64,000 nucleotides of DNA from Saccharothrix sp. S26 (GTDB lineage Bacteria > Actinomycetota > Actinomycetes > Mycobacteriales > Pseudonocardiaceae). The stretch is taken from assembly GCF_021390395.1 (NCBI RefSeq), contig NZ_JAJUWT010000001.1, forward strand, positions 124,001 to 188,000, in the 5' to 3' direction. Under the pieces are notes generated by a model. The model searched no databases, was not told where the DNA came from, and was given only the letters and a program-made list of their open reading frames with translations. Shown in pieces: positions 26,268 through 34,751 of the stretch (position 1 is its first letter; each line of letters starts with the position of its first letter). A program made the translations under genes and the position numbers.

Positions 26268-27530
26268 CTACGTCGTCGCGGAAGAAGTTTTGGCCGAGGT
26301 GCAGCGGGCGGCCCGCAGGAGGAGGAACCGCTGTTCGGCGAGGTTGCCCGCCAGCCGCGCGGCCCGGCGGAACGCCTCACCGGCCGCCTCGGCGTCACCG
26401 GCCTGTTCGAGCAGGTGGGCGCGCACGGCGTGCAGCCGGTGGTGCCCGGCCAGCTCACCCCGCTCCAGCTCGGCCACGACGTCCAGGGCGGCACGGGGAC
26501 CGCGCACCTCGCCCAGCGCGACGGCCCGGTTCAACGCGGTGACCGGGCTGGGCGCGAGCCGTTCCAGCACGTCGTAGAGCGCAAGGACTTGCGGCCAGTC
26601 GGTGTCCTGAGCCGTGGCCGCCTCGCTGTGCACGGCCGCGATCGCCGCCTGCACCTGGTAGGGGCCGACGGGGTGGGTCGCCAGGCTGCGCGTCACCAGC
26701 TCGGTGCCCTCGACGATCAGCGTGCGGTCCCACAGCGACCGGTCCTGCTCGGCCAGCGGGACCAGGATGCCGTCGGCCCCGGTGCGGGCCGCCCCGCGTG
26801 CCTCGGTCAGCAGCATCAACGCGAGCAGGCCGGCCGTCTCGCCCGAGTCGGGCAGCCGTTGGTGCAGCTCACGGGCCAACCGGATCGCCTGCCCGGTCAG
26901 GTCCGGGCGGCGCAGCAGCGGGCCGGCGCTGGCGCTGTAGCCCTCGTTGAACAGCAGGTACAGCACGTGCAGCACGACCGTGAGCGCCTTGTCCCGCTCG
27001 GCGGGCAGGGACGGCAGCTCGAAGCGCGCGCCCGCCTGGAGCAGCCGCTGCTTGGCGCGCGAGATCCGCTGGCCCATGGTCTTGTCCGGCACCAGGAACG
27101 CGGCGGCGATCTCGGTGGTGGTCAGCCCGGCGACGGCCCGCAGCGTCAACGCCATCTGCGCCGGTGGGGTCAACGCCGGGTGGCAGCACAGGAACAGCAG
27201 CTCGAGCAGGTCGTCCCGGGCGGGCTCCGCGTCCGGCGGCGGCGCGAGCAGCTCGTCGCGCGGCACGGCGTCGAACAGCGCCTGCTCCCGGCGTTCCCGT
27301 GCCGCGTCGGACCGCACCAGGTCGACGTAACGGCGTGCGGCGACCTTGGTGAGCCAGCCGAGGGGGTGTTCGGGGACGCCGTCGCGTGACCACGCGGCGG
27401 CGGCGTCGATCAGCGCTTCCTGCACGGCGTCCTCGCACCGCGCGAAGTCGCCGTGCCGGCGGACGAGGATGCCGAGCACCCGCGGCGTCAACGCGCGCAG
27501 GACGTGCTCGACCGGCTCGGCGGTGGTCAA
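26268..27530 (-). CDS. ECF42-type RNA polymerase sigma factor with long C-terminal TPR-like extension
   Basis: A 420-residue extracytoplasmic-function sigma factor. Sigma region 2 is at about 10-75 (ILVRRHGDFARCEDAVQEAL) and region 4 at about 105-165 (RAVAGLTTTEIAAAF). A long helical extension follows (ELPSLPAERDKALTVVLHVLYLLFNEGY), diagnostic of the ECF42 group. ECF42 genes sit next to DGPF/YCII-domain genes, as here, and are thought to be governed through their C-terminal extension rather than an anti-sigma factor. I chose the TTG at 27530, which overlaps the upstream stop as TTGA; no ATG or GTG gives a better N-terminus. Confidence 0.9.
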   Translation of the reverse strand: MTTAEPVEHVLRALTPRVLGILVRRHGDFARCEDAVQEALIDAAAAWSRDGVPEHPLGWLTKVAARRYVDLVRSDAARERREQALFDAVPRDELLAPPPDAEPARDDLLELLFLCCHPALTPPAQMALTLRAVAGLTTTEIAAAFLVPDKTMGQRISRAKQRLLQAGARFELPSLPAERDKALTVVLHVLYLLFNEGYSASAGPLLRRPDLTGQAIRLARELHQRLPDSGETAGLLALMLLTEARGAARTGADGILVPLAEQDRSLWDRTLIVEGTELVTRSLATHPVGPYQVQAAIAAVHSEAATAQDTDWPQVLALYDVLERLAPSPVTALNRAVALGEVRGPRAALDVVAELERGELAGHHRLHAVRAHLLEQAGDAEAAGEAFRRAARLAGNLAEQRFLLLRAARCTSAKTSSATT

Positions 27531-27898
27531 AGGTCGCCGCCGCCCTGCTCCATCAGCGGCCACACCTCGAGACCGCCGCCCAGGCCCCGGCTGTAGCGCA
27601 GGGCCGGGTACGACCGCGCGATCTCCTCGGCCCGTTCCTCGCTGTCGACGTCGACGACGAAGTAGGAGCCGACGTACTCCTTGGCCTCCAGGTACGGCCC
27701 GTCGGTGACGACCGGCGCGTCGTCGACCACGCGCACCGCCCGCGGGCGGGACACCAGGCCGCGGGACTCGACCAGCTCGCCGGACTCGCGCAGCTCGGCG
27801 TTGAACGCGTCCACCTCGGCGACGAGCTTCCCGAACTGCTCCGCGTCCACGCTGTTCCACACCCGCTCGTTGCCGTAGATCAACATCAGGTACTTCAC
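27527..27898 (-). CDS. YCII/DGPF-domain protein, partner of the ECF42 sigma factor
   Basis: A 123-residue protein of the YCII-related (DGPF) family: MKYLMLIYGNE start, VVTDGPYLEAKEYVGSYFVVD core and an IARSYPALRYSRG end. The proteins are small alpha/beta dimers, sometimes lyases or epimerases, and in this genomic context partners of ECF42 sigma factors. It is the first gene of the pair and its stop overlaps the sigma start. Its upstream region (27899-28084) carries a TTTCGAAA-type palindrome. Confidence 0.9.
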   Translation of the reverse strand: MKYLMLIYGNERVWNSVDAEQFGKLVAEVDAFNAELRESGELVESRGLVSRPRAVRVVDDAPVVTDGPYLEAKEYVGSYFVVDVDSEERAEEIARSYPALRYSRGLGGGLEVWPLMEQGGGDL

Positions 27899-27952
27899 CG
27901 CGGGCCTCCTGTGGGTCGGTTCGGACAGCGGGATTGTGCCGGCTGGTCGCCT

Positions 27953-27975
27953 GCTTTCGAAAATCTTTCGAAAGC
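27953..27975. promoter_or_regulatory. TTTCGAAA-type inverted repeat, probable operator
   Basis: Two perfect 10-base arms, GCTTTCGAAA and TTTCGAAAGC, flank a three-base centre; each arm itself contains TTTCGAAA. The CGAA/TTCG pattern resembles operators of actinomycete LacI-family xylan and xyloside regulators. It lies between the DGPF gene and the LacI-like gene and could control either. Confidence 0.55.
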
Positions 27976-28084
27976 TCGCTGCGTTCGCGTGGCTTCTCGC
28001 GGTGTAGATCGTGCTGAACTGGTGAATCGTTGCAGTTCAGCGCCCTCGTTGTGTTTCGCCGAATTTCCGATAGTGTCGGAAACC

Positions 28085-28972
28085 GTGAGCGGGTTGGAGA
28101 TCCTGGCACGCACGTGCCGCGTGAGCAGGCCGCGGACCGACCGGCCGCGCCCTCCCGCACCGCTGGTCGAGATGGTCTTCCCCGCCCTGAACAGCGCCTG
28201 GGCCATGGAGGTCATGCGCGGGGTGGTCGACTCGGGGCTGGACGTGGTGCTGTCCTCGGCGGCCGGTCGCGGCACGTCGTGGGCGGTCGACGTGGTGCGG
28301 GCCCGGCGCGCCGGCGTGCTGCTGGTGACGTGCCCGATCAGCGTCGCCGAGGAGCGGGTGTTCGCGCGCGCCGGCGTGCCGCTGGTGCACATCGACCCGG
28401 TCGACGCGGCCGCGCCGGACCTGCTCAGCGTCGGCGCGACCAACCGCGCGGGCGGCGTGACGGCGGTGAAGCACCTGCTGTCGCTGGGGCACCGGCGGAT
28501 CGCCGTCGTCGGCGGCCCACCCGACGTGCTGTGCAGCCGTGCTCGCGTGGACGGCTACCGCTTCGCCCTGCGCCGCGCGGGCCTGCCGTTCGACACCGCG
28601 CTGGTCCGGCACGCCGACTTCACCCGCGAGGGCGGCCGCCGGGAGGCCGCGGAACTGCTGCGCCTGTCCCACCGCCCGACGGCGATCTTCGCGGCCAACG
28701 ACGACCAGGCCCTGGGCGTCCTGGAAGCGGCCCGCGCGGCGGGCCTGTCCACACCGCGCGACCTCAGCGTCGTGGGCTTCGACGACCTGCCCGCCGCCCG
28801 CCGCGCCACCCCGGCGCTCACCACGATCCGCCAACCACTGGCCGCCATGGGCGAGCAGGCGGGCCGGATGCTGACCGACCTGATCGCCGGCCACCTCCCC
28901 CCGACCGACCGCGTCGAACTGGCCACCACCCTGGTCATCCGCACCTCGACCGCCCCGCCGCCTCTGGCGTGA
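28085..28972 (+). CDS. LacI-like effector-binding domain protein lacking the helix-turn-helix
   Basis: A 295-residue product that is the periplasmic-binding-like half of a LacI-family regulator: PLVEMVFPALNSAWAMEVMRGV opens the first subdomain, VGATNRAGGVTAVKHLLSLGHRRIAVVGG and VVGFDDLPAARRATPALTTIRQP are standard LacI signatures. The N-terminal 50-60 residues with the helix-turn-helix and hinge are missing, and no frame upstream encodes them. TAGTGT at 28071-28076, eight bases before GTG 28085, could be a -10 for a leaderless transcript. It is therefore either an expressed regulator-like sensor without DNA binding or a 5'-truncated pseudogene. Confidence 0.6.
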   Translation: MSGLEILARTCRVSRPRTDRPRPPAPLVEMVFPALNSAWAMEVMRGVVDSGLDVVLSSAAGRGTSWAVDVVRARRAGVLLVTCPISVAEERVFARAGVPLVHIDPVDAAAPDLLSVGATNRAGGVTAVKHLLSLGHRRIAVVGGPPDVLCSRARVDGYRFALRRAGLPFDTALVRHADFTREGGRREAAELLRLSHRPTAIFAANDDQALGVLEAARAAGLSTPRDLSVVGFDDLPAARRATPALTTIRQPLAAMGEQAGRMLTDLIAGHLPPTDRVELATTLVIRTSTAPPPLA

Positions 28973-28988
28973 CGGGGCGGCCGTCCGG

Positions 28989-30107
28989 TCAGCCCGTGGT
29001 CGTCACGGGGGCGGACGGGGTGGTGCTCGGCGCGGGGGATTCGGTGGCGGTCGGTTGGGACGTGGTGGTCGGTGGGGTGGTGGTGGTCGGGACGGTCGGC
29101 ATCACGACGGTGAAGGGGACGCCCGGGGTTTCGTGGCAGCCCGTTTCGTCGTGGACGACGCGGGGGCGTGGGTAGCGGTTGTCGTGGCGGTTGTCGCCGT
29201 CGCAGCCGTACCAGGGTGCGTTGAGCGGGCGGCCGTCTTCGTCGTAGAGGTGGACGTCGGTGAGCGGCTTGCCGTCCTTGTCGAAGACGTAGATGTTGGC
29301 GGGGGTCGGTGGCGGGGCGTTGTAGGAGGTCGAGTTGCTGATCGGGTAGCTGTCCCAGCGCGTCATCAGGGTGCCGAGGATGAGCAGCAGCACGCCCAGG
29401 GCGAAGCCGGTGGACGGCAGGCTCACCCACAGCCAACGGCGGTCCGTCCTGGCCTTCGGGCCGGCCACCAGCGACAGCGCGGCCAGCGCCAGGGCCACCA
29501 GGAACCCGAACGCCGGCCGGTACACCAGGATGCCGCCCGCGGCGATGAGCAGCGCGCGGCCCACCCACCACACCGGCTGGAAGGTGCGCAGGGACGCGAA
29601 CGCCCTCTGCACGTCGGACCGGTCGGCACGGGCCAGCGCGTCCTTGACCGCCTTGGTCTCCGGCAGCGCCGCGATGTCCGCCATCAGCCCTTCCTGGCGG
29701 AACACCAGCAGGGCCGCGGCCGCCGTGCACAGGCCCACGAGCACGGTCGCTTCGAGGGTGTCGCCGCGGGTGAAGCCGAAGCCGAACGCCACCACCGTGC
29801 CGGCCACGAGGCTCCAGAACGCCAGCCGCGCCACGAACGACGTCCCACCGCCGGTCGCGGCCGCGGGGGAGGAGGGGGACGGGTAGCCCGCCGCCACGCG
29901 CAGCTCCTCGGCGTACGCGCGCGGCGTGCCCAGCCGGTCGATCAGCGCGGCCAGGGAGAACTCGTCGCCCATCTCCTCGGCGACCTCGACCACGTGCGCG
30001 CCGGCGTCGTCCATGATCTCGGCGACCTCGGCGGCGGGCAGGTCGGACAGCGCGTCGCGCATGCCGTCCAGGTAGTGCTGGACCTCGGTGTTCGTCTGCG
30101 TGTTCAT
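28989..30107 (-). CDS. HAAS-domain multi-pass membrane protein with Pro/Thr-rich tail
   Basis: A 372-residue protein. The N-terminus (about 8-70) matches the HAAS signalling domain (YLDGMRDALSDLPAAEVAEIMDDAG) commonly encoded beside PadR regulators. Four to six hydrophobic segments follow (about 95-260), then an extracytoplasmic region with WYGCDGDNRHDNRYP and a C-terminal tail of about 45 residues made mostly of Thr, Pro and Ser. ATG 30107 overlaps the padR stop (ATGA), so the two genes form an operon. The likely role is a membrane stress or signalling protein repressed by PadR. Confidence 0.8.
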   Translation of the reverse strand: MNTQTNTEVQHYLDGMRDALSDLPAAEVAEIMDDAGAHVVEVAEEMGDEFSLAALIDRLGTPRAYAEELRVAAGYPSPSSPAAATGGGTSFVARLAFWSLVAGTVVAFGFGFTRGDTLEATVLVGLCTAAAALLVFRQEGLMADIAALPETKAVKDALARADRSDVQRAFASLRTFQPVWWVGRALLIAAGGILVYRPAFGFLVALALAALSLVAGPKARTDRRWLWVSLPSTGFALGVLLLILGTLMTRWDSYPISNSTSYNAPPPTPANIYVFDKDGKPLTDVHLYDEDGRPLNAPWYGCDGDNRHDNRYPRPRVVHDETGCHETPGVPFTVVMPTVPTTTTPPTTTSQPTATESPAPSTTPSAPVTTTG

Positions 30108-30427
30108 GCACCCTCCCCCAACAGGTCGTCCAGCGTCCGCGCGAACGACTTCCAGGTCTTGCCCGACTCGAGCAGCCGTTCTCGGCCCGGCTCGTTGAGG
30201 CTGTAGTACTTGCGGTGCGGTCCCTCTTCGCTGGGCACGACGTACGACGTGAGCAGGCCGGCGTTGTAGAGCCGGCGCAGGGTGCCGTAGACCGACGCGT
30301 CGCCGACGTCGTCCAGGCCGCCCTGGCGGAGCCTGCGCAGCACGTCGTAGCCGTACCCGTCCTCCTTGCGCAGCACCGCAAGGACGGCCAGGTCCAGCAC
30401 CCCCTTGAGCAGCTGACTGGTGTCCAT
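30104..30427 (-). CDS. PadR-family transcriptional regulator
   Basis: A 107-residue PadR winged helix: QLLKGVLDLAVLAVLRKEDGYGYDVLRRLR start, VYGTLRRLYNAGLLTSY recognition region and a KYYSLNEPGRERL wing. It is the short PadR-s2 type with only a brief C-terminal helix. It precedes the HAAS-domain membrane gene with a four-base overlap. PadR proteins usually autoregulate such pairs in response to cell-envelope stress. Confidence 0.92.
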   Translation of the reverse strand: MDTSQLLKGVLDLAVLAVLRKEDGYGYDVLRRLRQGGLDDVGDASVYGTLRRLYNAGLLTSYVVPSEEGPHRKYYSLNEPGRERLLESGKTWKSFARTLDDLLGEGA

Positions 30428-30504
30428 GCGCCCTCCCCGGTGGTGTGCGTTGGATGGTACTACGGAATGCGCAGTACCGCGTACGAAGGGGTAGTGCGAG
30501 GATC

Positions 30505-31227
30505 ATGCCCGTGGCGACGGAGTTCGTGGGAGACCCCTCGTGGGTGTGGGGCCTGGCCTCGCGCGACGACGACGTGCGCGCCCAGGCCCTCGAACGCCAC
30601 CGCGCGCTGGTCGAACGGGCGCGGCAGGCGCTGCACTGGTCGAACGACGTGTGGCGGCGGGCCGGGTCACCCGCGCCGCGCGAGCCGCACCTGGCCGCCG
30701 AGCTGGACCAGGCCCAGGCCGCGTTCCGCTACCACCTCGGCCAGACGATCTTCGAGCTGGTCGGCTCGCTGCACGACGACGACCCCGAGCTGCGGGAGCG
30801 GCACGCGCCGTTCGTGCTGCTCTACCTGGTGTGGGAGGGGCGGTACCCGGACGACTGGCGCGCGCCGGACAACAACCTGTGGTCCCCGTGGGGCCGCAAG
30901 GAGTCGGTGTTGCGCGCGTTGGGCGAGCGCGGCGTCCCGGAGGCGATCCGACCGCAGCTGACCGACCTGCTCGCCGACGTGGTCCGCCGCCCGTACCGCT
31001 GCAAGGACTGGAGGTACGCGGGCCTGGTCCGGCACATCGCGGACGACCGGTTCCACCAGCGGATGCACGCCTTGCTGGACGACGACGACCCGGTAGTCCG
31101 GCTGCGGGCGCGGTTCCTGCTGGACGTCGCCGCGCACCCGGAGGCCGGGGTGACGCGGGTCAGGTGGCAGCGGTGGCTGGACGCCGACCCGGGCCGGGTG
31201 CGCGGCCCGGGTGACGTCGACGGGTGA
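30505..31227 (+). CDS. Hypothetical protein
   Basis: A 240-residue soluble protein of unknown family. It is helical and rich in Arg, Asp and Trp, with PSWVWGLASRDDDVRAQAL at the start and HALLDDDDPVVRLRARFLLDVAAHP near the end. The Asp-rich ends of helices recall HEAT-like repeats, but I cannot confirm that. It diverges from padR, and its stop is four bases before that of the convergent GH42 gene. A start at ATG 30505 is most likely. Confidence 0.55.
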   Translation: MPVATEFVGDPSWVWGLASRDDDVRAQALERHRALVERARQALHWSNDVWRRAGSPAPREPHLAAELDQAQAAFRYHLGQTIFELVGSLHDDDPELRERHAPFVLLYLVWEGRYPDDWRAPDNNLWSPWGRKESVLRALGERGVPEAIRPQLTDLLADVVRRPYRCKDWRYAGLVRHIADDRFHQRMHALLDDDDPVVRLRARFLLDVAAHPEAGVTRVRWQRWLDADPGRVRGPGDVDG

Positions 31228-31231
31228 CCGG

Positions 31232-33277
31232 TCAGGACCGGAGCACGGCCGCCTCGCCCGCCGGCACGCGCAGCTCCGACTCGCACCGCGTGCCGCTGAG
31301 CAGCTCGGTGCCGGACGCGGCCAGGCGCACCTCCGCGTCGGTGTGGTTGACCACGAACAGGTAGTCGGCGTGCGCGCTGCGCCGGCGCACCACCTCCACG
31401 TCACGCGGCAGGTCGTCGCGCGCCCGCACGCCCGCGTCGGCGAACGCCTCGCGCAGCACCCGGTCGAGCGCCGCGCCGCGCAGCCGGGTCGAGACGTACC
31501 AGGCGCGGCCCGCGCCGAGCCGGTGCCTGGTCACCGCCGGGCCGCCCGCCGCCGGGCCGTCCAGGTAGGAGCGCACGACCTCCGCGCCCTCCGGCGTGAT
31601 GTGCTCGGCCCACACGTCGCCGCTCAGCTCGCCGTCGCCGTCCAGCGCCACCCGCTCGCCGGCGCGCAACGGCAGGAACTCCTCGACCTCCAGCCCGAGC
31701 ACCTCGCGCAGCGCGCCGGGGTGCCCGCCCGGGTGCACGGTGTCGTTGGCGTCGACGATGCCGGAGAAGTACGAGACGACGAGCGTGCCGCCACCGGCGA
31801 CGTAGTCGCGCAGCACCCCGGCCGCCGCCGTCGACGTCAGGTACAGCGAGGGCACGACGACGAGCGGGTACGCGCTCAGGTCGGCCTCCGGTGCGACGAA
31901 GTCGACGGTGAGCCGGGCGTCCCAGAGCTGCTCGTAGAACGCGCCGACGCGTTCCCGGTAGGACAGGTCCACCGACGGCCGCCAGTCCAGCTCCAGCGCC
32001 CACCACGACTCCCAGTCCCACAGCACCGCCACGTCGGCGTGCACCAGGCTGCCGCGCACCTCGTGCAACGCGCCGAGGTCGCCGCCCAGTCGCACGACCT
32101 CCCGCCACACCCGGCTGCGCGTGCCGGAGTGGGGCAGCATCGCGGAGTGGAACTTCTCCGCGCCGAATCGGGAAGCGCGCCACTGGAAGAACATCACCGC
32201 GTCCGCGCCGCGCGCCACGTGGGTCAGGCTGTTGCGGCGCATCTCGCCGGGGCCCTTGGCGAGGTTGCGCGGCTGCCAGTTCACCGCGCCGGTGGAGTGC
32301 TCCATCAGCATCCACGGCCGCCCGCCCGCCACCGCGCGGGTCAGGTCCGCCGACAGGGCCAGGTCGATGTGGTTGCGCCTGGCCTCGGCGGTCAGGTAGT
32401 GGTCGTTGGCCACCACGTCGACCTCGCGGCCCCAGCGCCAGTAGTCGATCGACTTGCAGTTGGTGGTCATGAAGTTCGTGGTGATCGGCGCGGACGAGTG
32501 GGCGCGCAGGATGTCGCGCTCGGCGGTGTAGCAGGCCAGCAGCTCGTCGGAGCAGAACCGGGCGAAGTCCAGCTCGTGCGCGGGGTTGCCGGTCGTGCCG
32601 GACACGCGCGGCGGCTCGATCTCGGCCCACTCGCCGTAGCGCTGGCCCCAGAAGCTGGTGCCCCACGCCTCGTTGAGCGCGTCGAGCGAGCCGTGCCGGG
32701 CGCGCAGCCAGCGCCGGAACGCGGTGGCCGACTCGGGGCAGTAGCACGCGCCGACCGGCGCGCCGTACTCGTTGTGCACGTGCCACATCGCCACGGCCGC
32801 GTGGTCGCCGTACCGCGCGCCGAGCTGGTGGGTGATGGTCGCGGCGGCCTGCCGGTACGCGGGCGAGCTGGGGCAGAACGTGGCGCGCGACCCGCGTTCC
32901 AGCACCGTGCCGTCCCGGGTGACCGGCCGGATCTCGGGGTGCGCGCGGTAGAGCCACGCGGGTGGCACGACGGTCGGCGTGGCCAGGTTGACCGCGATGC
33001 CCGCGCCGTGCAGCAGGTCGAGCAGCCGGTCCAGCCAGCCGAAGTCGAACTCGCCCGGCCGCGGCTCCAGCAGCGCCCAGGCGTGGATGGCGACGCTGAC
33101 CAGGTTCACCCCGGCCTGGCGCATCAGTTCCACGTCCTCGACCCACACCTCCTCCGGCCACTGCTCGGGGTTGTAGTCCCCGCCGTAGACGAGCCCGTCC
33201 ACGCCCACCGGCATCCGGGGCACCAGCGGGTCCGCCGCGGCCCGCTCGTCGACCTGGCGGGGCACCACAAACGTCAT
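31232..33277 (-). CDS. Beta-galactosidase, glycoside hydrolase family 42
   Basis: A 681-residue retaining beta-galactosidase, cytosolic since there is no signal peptide. The TIM barrel (about 25-400) carries acid/base Glu170 in HVHNEYG and nucleophile Glu326 in WMLMEHSTG. Cys135, Cys178 and Cys180 correspond to the GH42 zinc-site cysteines. The trimerisation domain with a Rossmann-like core (about 410-610) and a C-terminal beta domain follow. ATG 33277 is preceded by GGAG; a GTG two codons upstream is the alternative. It diverges from a sugar ABC importer and shares a twin LacI-type operator with it, so it hydrolyses imported galactosides. Confidence 0.94.
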   Translation of the reverse strand: MTFVVPRQVDERAAADPLVPRMPVGVDGLVYGGDYNPEQWPEEVWVEDVELMRQAGVNLVSVAIHAWALLEPRPGEFDFGWLDRLLDLLHGAGIAVNLATPTVVPPAWLYRAHPEIRPVTRDGTVLERGSRATFCPSSPAYRQAAATITHQLGARYGDHAAVAMWHVHNEYGAPVGACYCPESATAFRRWLRARHGSLDALNEAWGTSFWGQRYGEWAEIEPPRVSGTTGNPAHELDFARFCSDELLACYTAERDILRAHSSAPITTNFMTTNCKSIDYWRWGREVDVVANDHYLTAEARRNHIDLALSADLTRAVAGGRPWMLMEHSTGAVNWQPRNLAKGPGEMRRNSLTHVARGADAVMFFQWRASRFGAEKFHSAMLPHSGTRSRVWREVVRLGGDLGALHEVRGSLVHADVAVLWDWESWWALELDWRPSVDLSYRERVGAFYEQLWDARLTVDFVAPEADLSAYPLVVVPSLYLTSTAAAGVLRDYVAGGGTLVVSYFSGIVDANDTVHPGGHPGALREVLGLEVEEFLPLRAGERVALDGDGELSGDVWAEHITPEGAEVVRSYLDGPAAGGPAVTRHRLGAGRAWYVSTRLRGAALDRVLREAFADAGVRARDDLPRDVEVVRRRSAHADYLFVVNHTDAEVRLAASGTELLSGTRCESELRVPAGEAAVLRS

Positions 33278-33292
33278 GAACACTCCAGTGGC

Positions 33293-33306
33293 TGTGAACG
33301 TGCACG
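33293..33306. promoter_or_regulatory. LacI-type operator, first of a pair
   Basis: TGTGAACGTGCACG is a near-palindrome with the CG centre typical of LacI-family sites. Its reverse complement matches the second site 87 bases away in 17 of 18 positions when flanks are included. It lies 16 bases before the GH42 start. Confidence 0.7.
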
Positions 33307-33379
33307 GTCTGATCGCAGATTACGGTGCAGATAAGACGGGGTGTCAAGTGGTTGACAGGCAAGACGTACGGACAACTAC

Positions 33380-33393
33380 TGTGCACGTTCACA
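33380..33393. promoter_or_regulatory. LacI-type operator, second of a pair
   Basis: TGTGCACGTTCACA is the inverted copy of the site at 33293-33306 and lies 53 bases before the ABC lipoprotein gene. The pair flanks the divergent promoter region and could be bridged by one regulator tetramer or bound by two dimers. The LacI gene at 36504 is the probable regulator. Confidence 0.7.
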
Positions 33394-33445
33394 GCGCGGT
33401 TCTCGCTGGCAGTGGCGTCAGCGACGCGGAACCCCCGGAGACCTC

Positions 33446-34732
33446 ATGCGACTCGACATCGCGAAGAAGGCCGCGGCACTCGGACTCGGCCTCGCCCTGC
33501 TCGCCGGCTGCGGCGGCGGCACCGAGCAGACCACCGACGGGCCGGTCGAACTGTCCTTCTGGGCCTGGGCGCCCGACATCGACAAGGTCGTCGACAAGTG
33601 GAACGCGAGCCACCCGGACGTCAAGGTCGTGGTGAGCAAGCAGGCACAGGGCGACGAGCTGGTGACCAAGCTCCTCACCGCCGCCAAGGGCGGCAACCCG
33701 CCCGACCTCGCGCAGGTCGAGTTCCAGTCGTTGCCGACCCTGGTCAGCAACGACGTGGTGGCCGACATCTCCGAGGGCGCGGCGGTCGCGAAGGACAAGT
33801 TCGCGCCGGGCGTCTGGGACCAGGTGACGCTGGGCGGCAGCGGCGTCTACGCCGTGCCCCAGGACTCCGGGCCGATGATGTTCTACTACCGCGCCGACCT
33901 GTTCGCCGAGTACGGCCTCAAGGTTCCCACGACCTGGGACGAGTACGCGCAGACCGCCCGTGACCTGCGGGCCAAGGCCCCGGACAAGTTCCTCGGCACG
34001 TTCTCCTCCAACGACCCCGGCTGGTTCGCGGGCCTCGTGCAGCAGGCGGGCGGCTCGTGGTGGTCGGTCGACGGCGACACCTGGAAGGTGACCGTGGACG
34101 ACGCCGCCACCAAGAAGGTGGCGCAGTACTGGAGCGGGCTGATCCGCGAGGGCGCGATCGACAAGTCCCCGATGTACACCCCCGAGTGGAACAAGGCGCT
34201 CAACGACGGCACGCAGGTCGGTTGGCTGAGCGCGGTGTGGGCACCCGGCGTGCTCAAGGGCAACGCGGAGAGCACCCTGGGCAAGTGGGCCATGGCCCCG
34301 ATGCCGCAGTGGGACGCGGCCGAGCCGCGCACCGGCAGCTGGGGCGGGTCCACCACGGCCGTGACCGCGGGGTCCAAGCACCAGAAGGCGGCCACCGAGT
34401 TCGCGGTGTGGCTGAACACCGACCCGGCCGCGGTCGAGGGCCTGGTCACGCAGAGCGCCATCTACCCGGCGGCCACGTCGGCGCAGGAGGCCCTGACTAA
34501 CCCGCCCGCGTTCTTCCCCAACCAGCCGGACTTCTACACCAAGGCCGCGGAGATCGCCGCCACGTCCTCCGGCTTCACCTGGGGACCGAACGTCAACGTC
34601 ACCTACACCGCGTACCGCAACGCGATCGGCGAGGCGATCAGCGGCGGCGGCGACCTGGTGCCCGCGCTGGCGAAGATGCAGGGCGCGACCGTGGACGACA
34701 TGAAGGCCAACGGCTTCAAGGTCGGCGGCTGA
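33446..34732 (+). CDS. Sugar ABC transporter substrate-binding lipoprotein
   Basis: A 428-residue family-1 extracellular solute-binding protein. The signal peptide ends in the lipobox LLAGC (Cys near residue 24), so it is anchored to the outer face of the membrane. Typical signatures are VELSFWAWAPDIDKVVDKWN, FYYRADLFAEYGLKVPTTWDE and the C-terminal PAFFPNQPDFY region. It is the first gene of the importer operon, followed by two permeases after small gaps. The genes contain no ATPase, so it probably uses a shared MsiK-type ATPase. The context suggests a galactoside or galacto-oligosaccharide as ligand. Confidence 0.93.
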   Translation: MRLDIAKKAAALGLGLALLAGCGGGTEQTTDGPVELSFWAWAPDIDKVVDKWNASHPDVKVVVSKQAQGDELVTKLLTAAKGGNPPDLAQVEFQSLPTLVSNDVVADISEGAAVAKDKFAPGVWDQVTLGGSGVYAVPQDSGPMMFYYRADLFAEYGLKVPTTWDEYAQTARDLRAKAPDKFLGTFSSNDPGWFAGLVQQAGGSWWSVDGDTWKVTVDDAATKKVAQYWSGLIREGAIDKSPMYTPEWNKALNDGTQVGWLSAVWAPGVLKGNAESTLGKWAMAPMPQWDAAEPRTGSWGGSTTAVTAGSKHQKAATEFAVWLNTDPAAVEGLVTQSAIYPAATSAQEALTNPPAFFPNQPDFYTKAAEIAATSSGFTWGPNVNVTYTAYRNAIGEAISGGGDLVPALAKMQGATVDDMKANGFKVGG

Positions 34733-34751
34733 GTTCGTGGAGTCGACCCGG

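Noticed and set aside
27531..28160. N-terminal extension of the sigma factor frame to 28160
   Set aside because: It runs antisense to or out of frame with the DGPF gene and adds no sigma region; the TTGA overlap at 27530 is the natural start.
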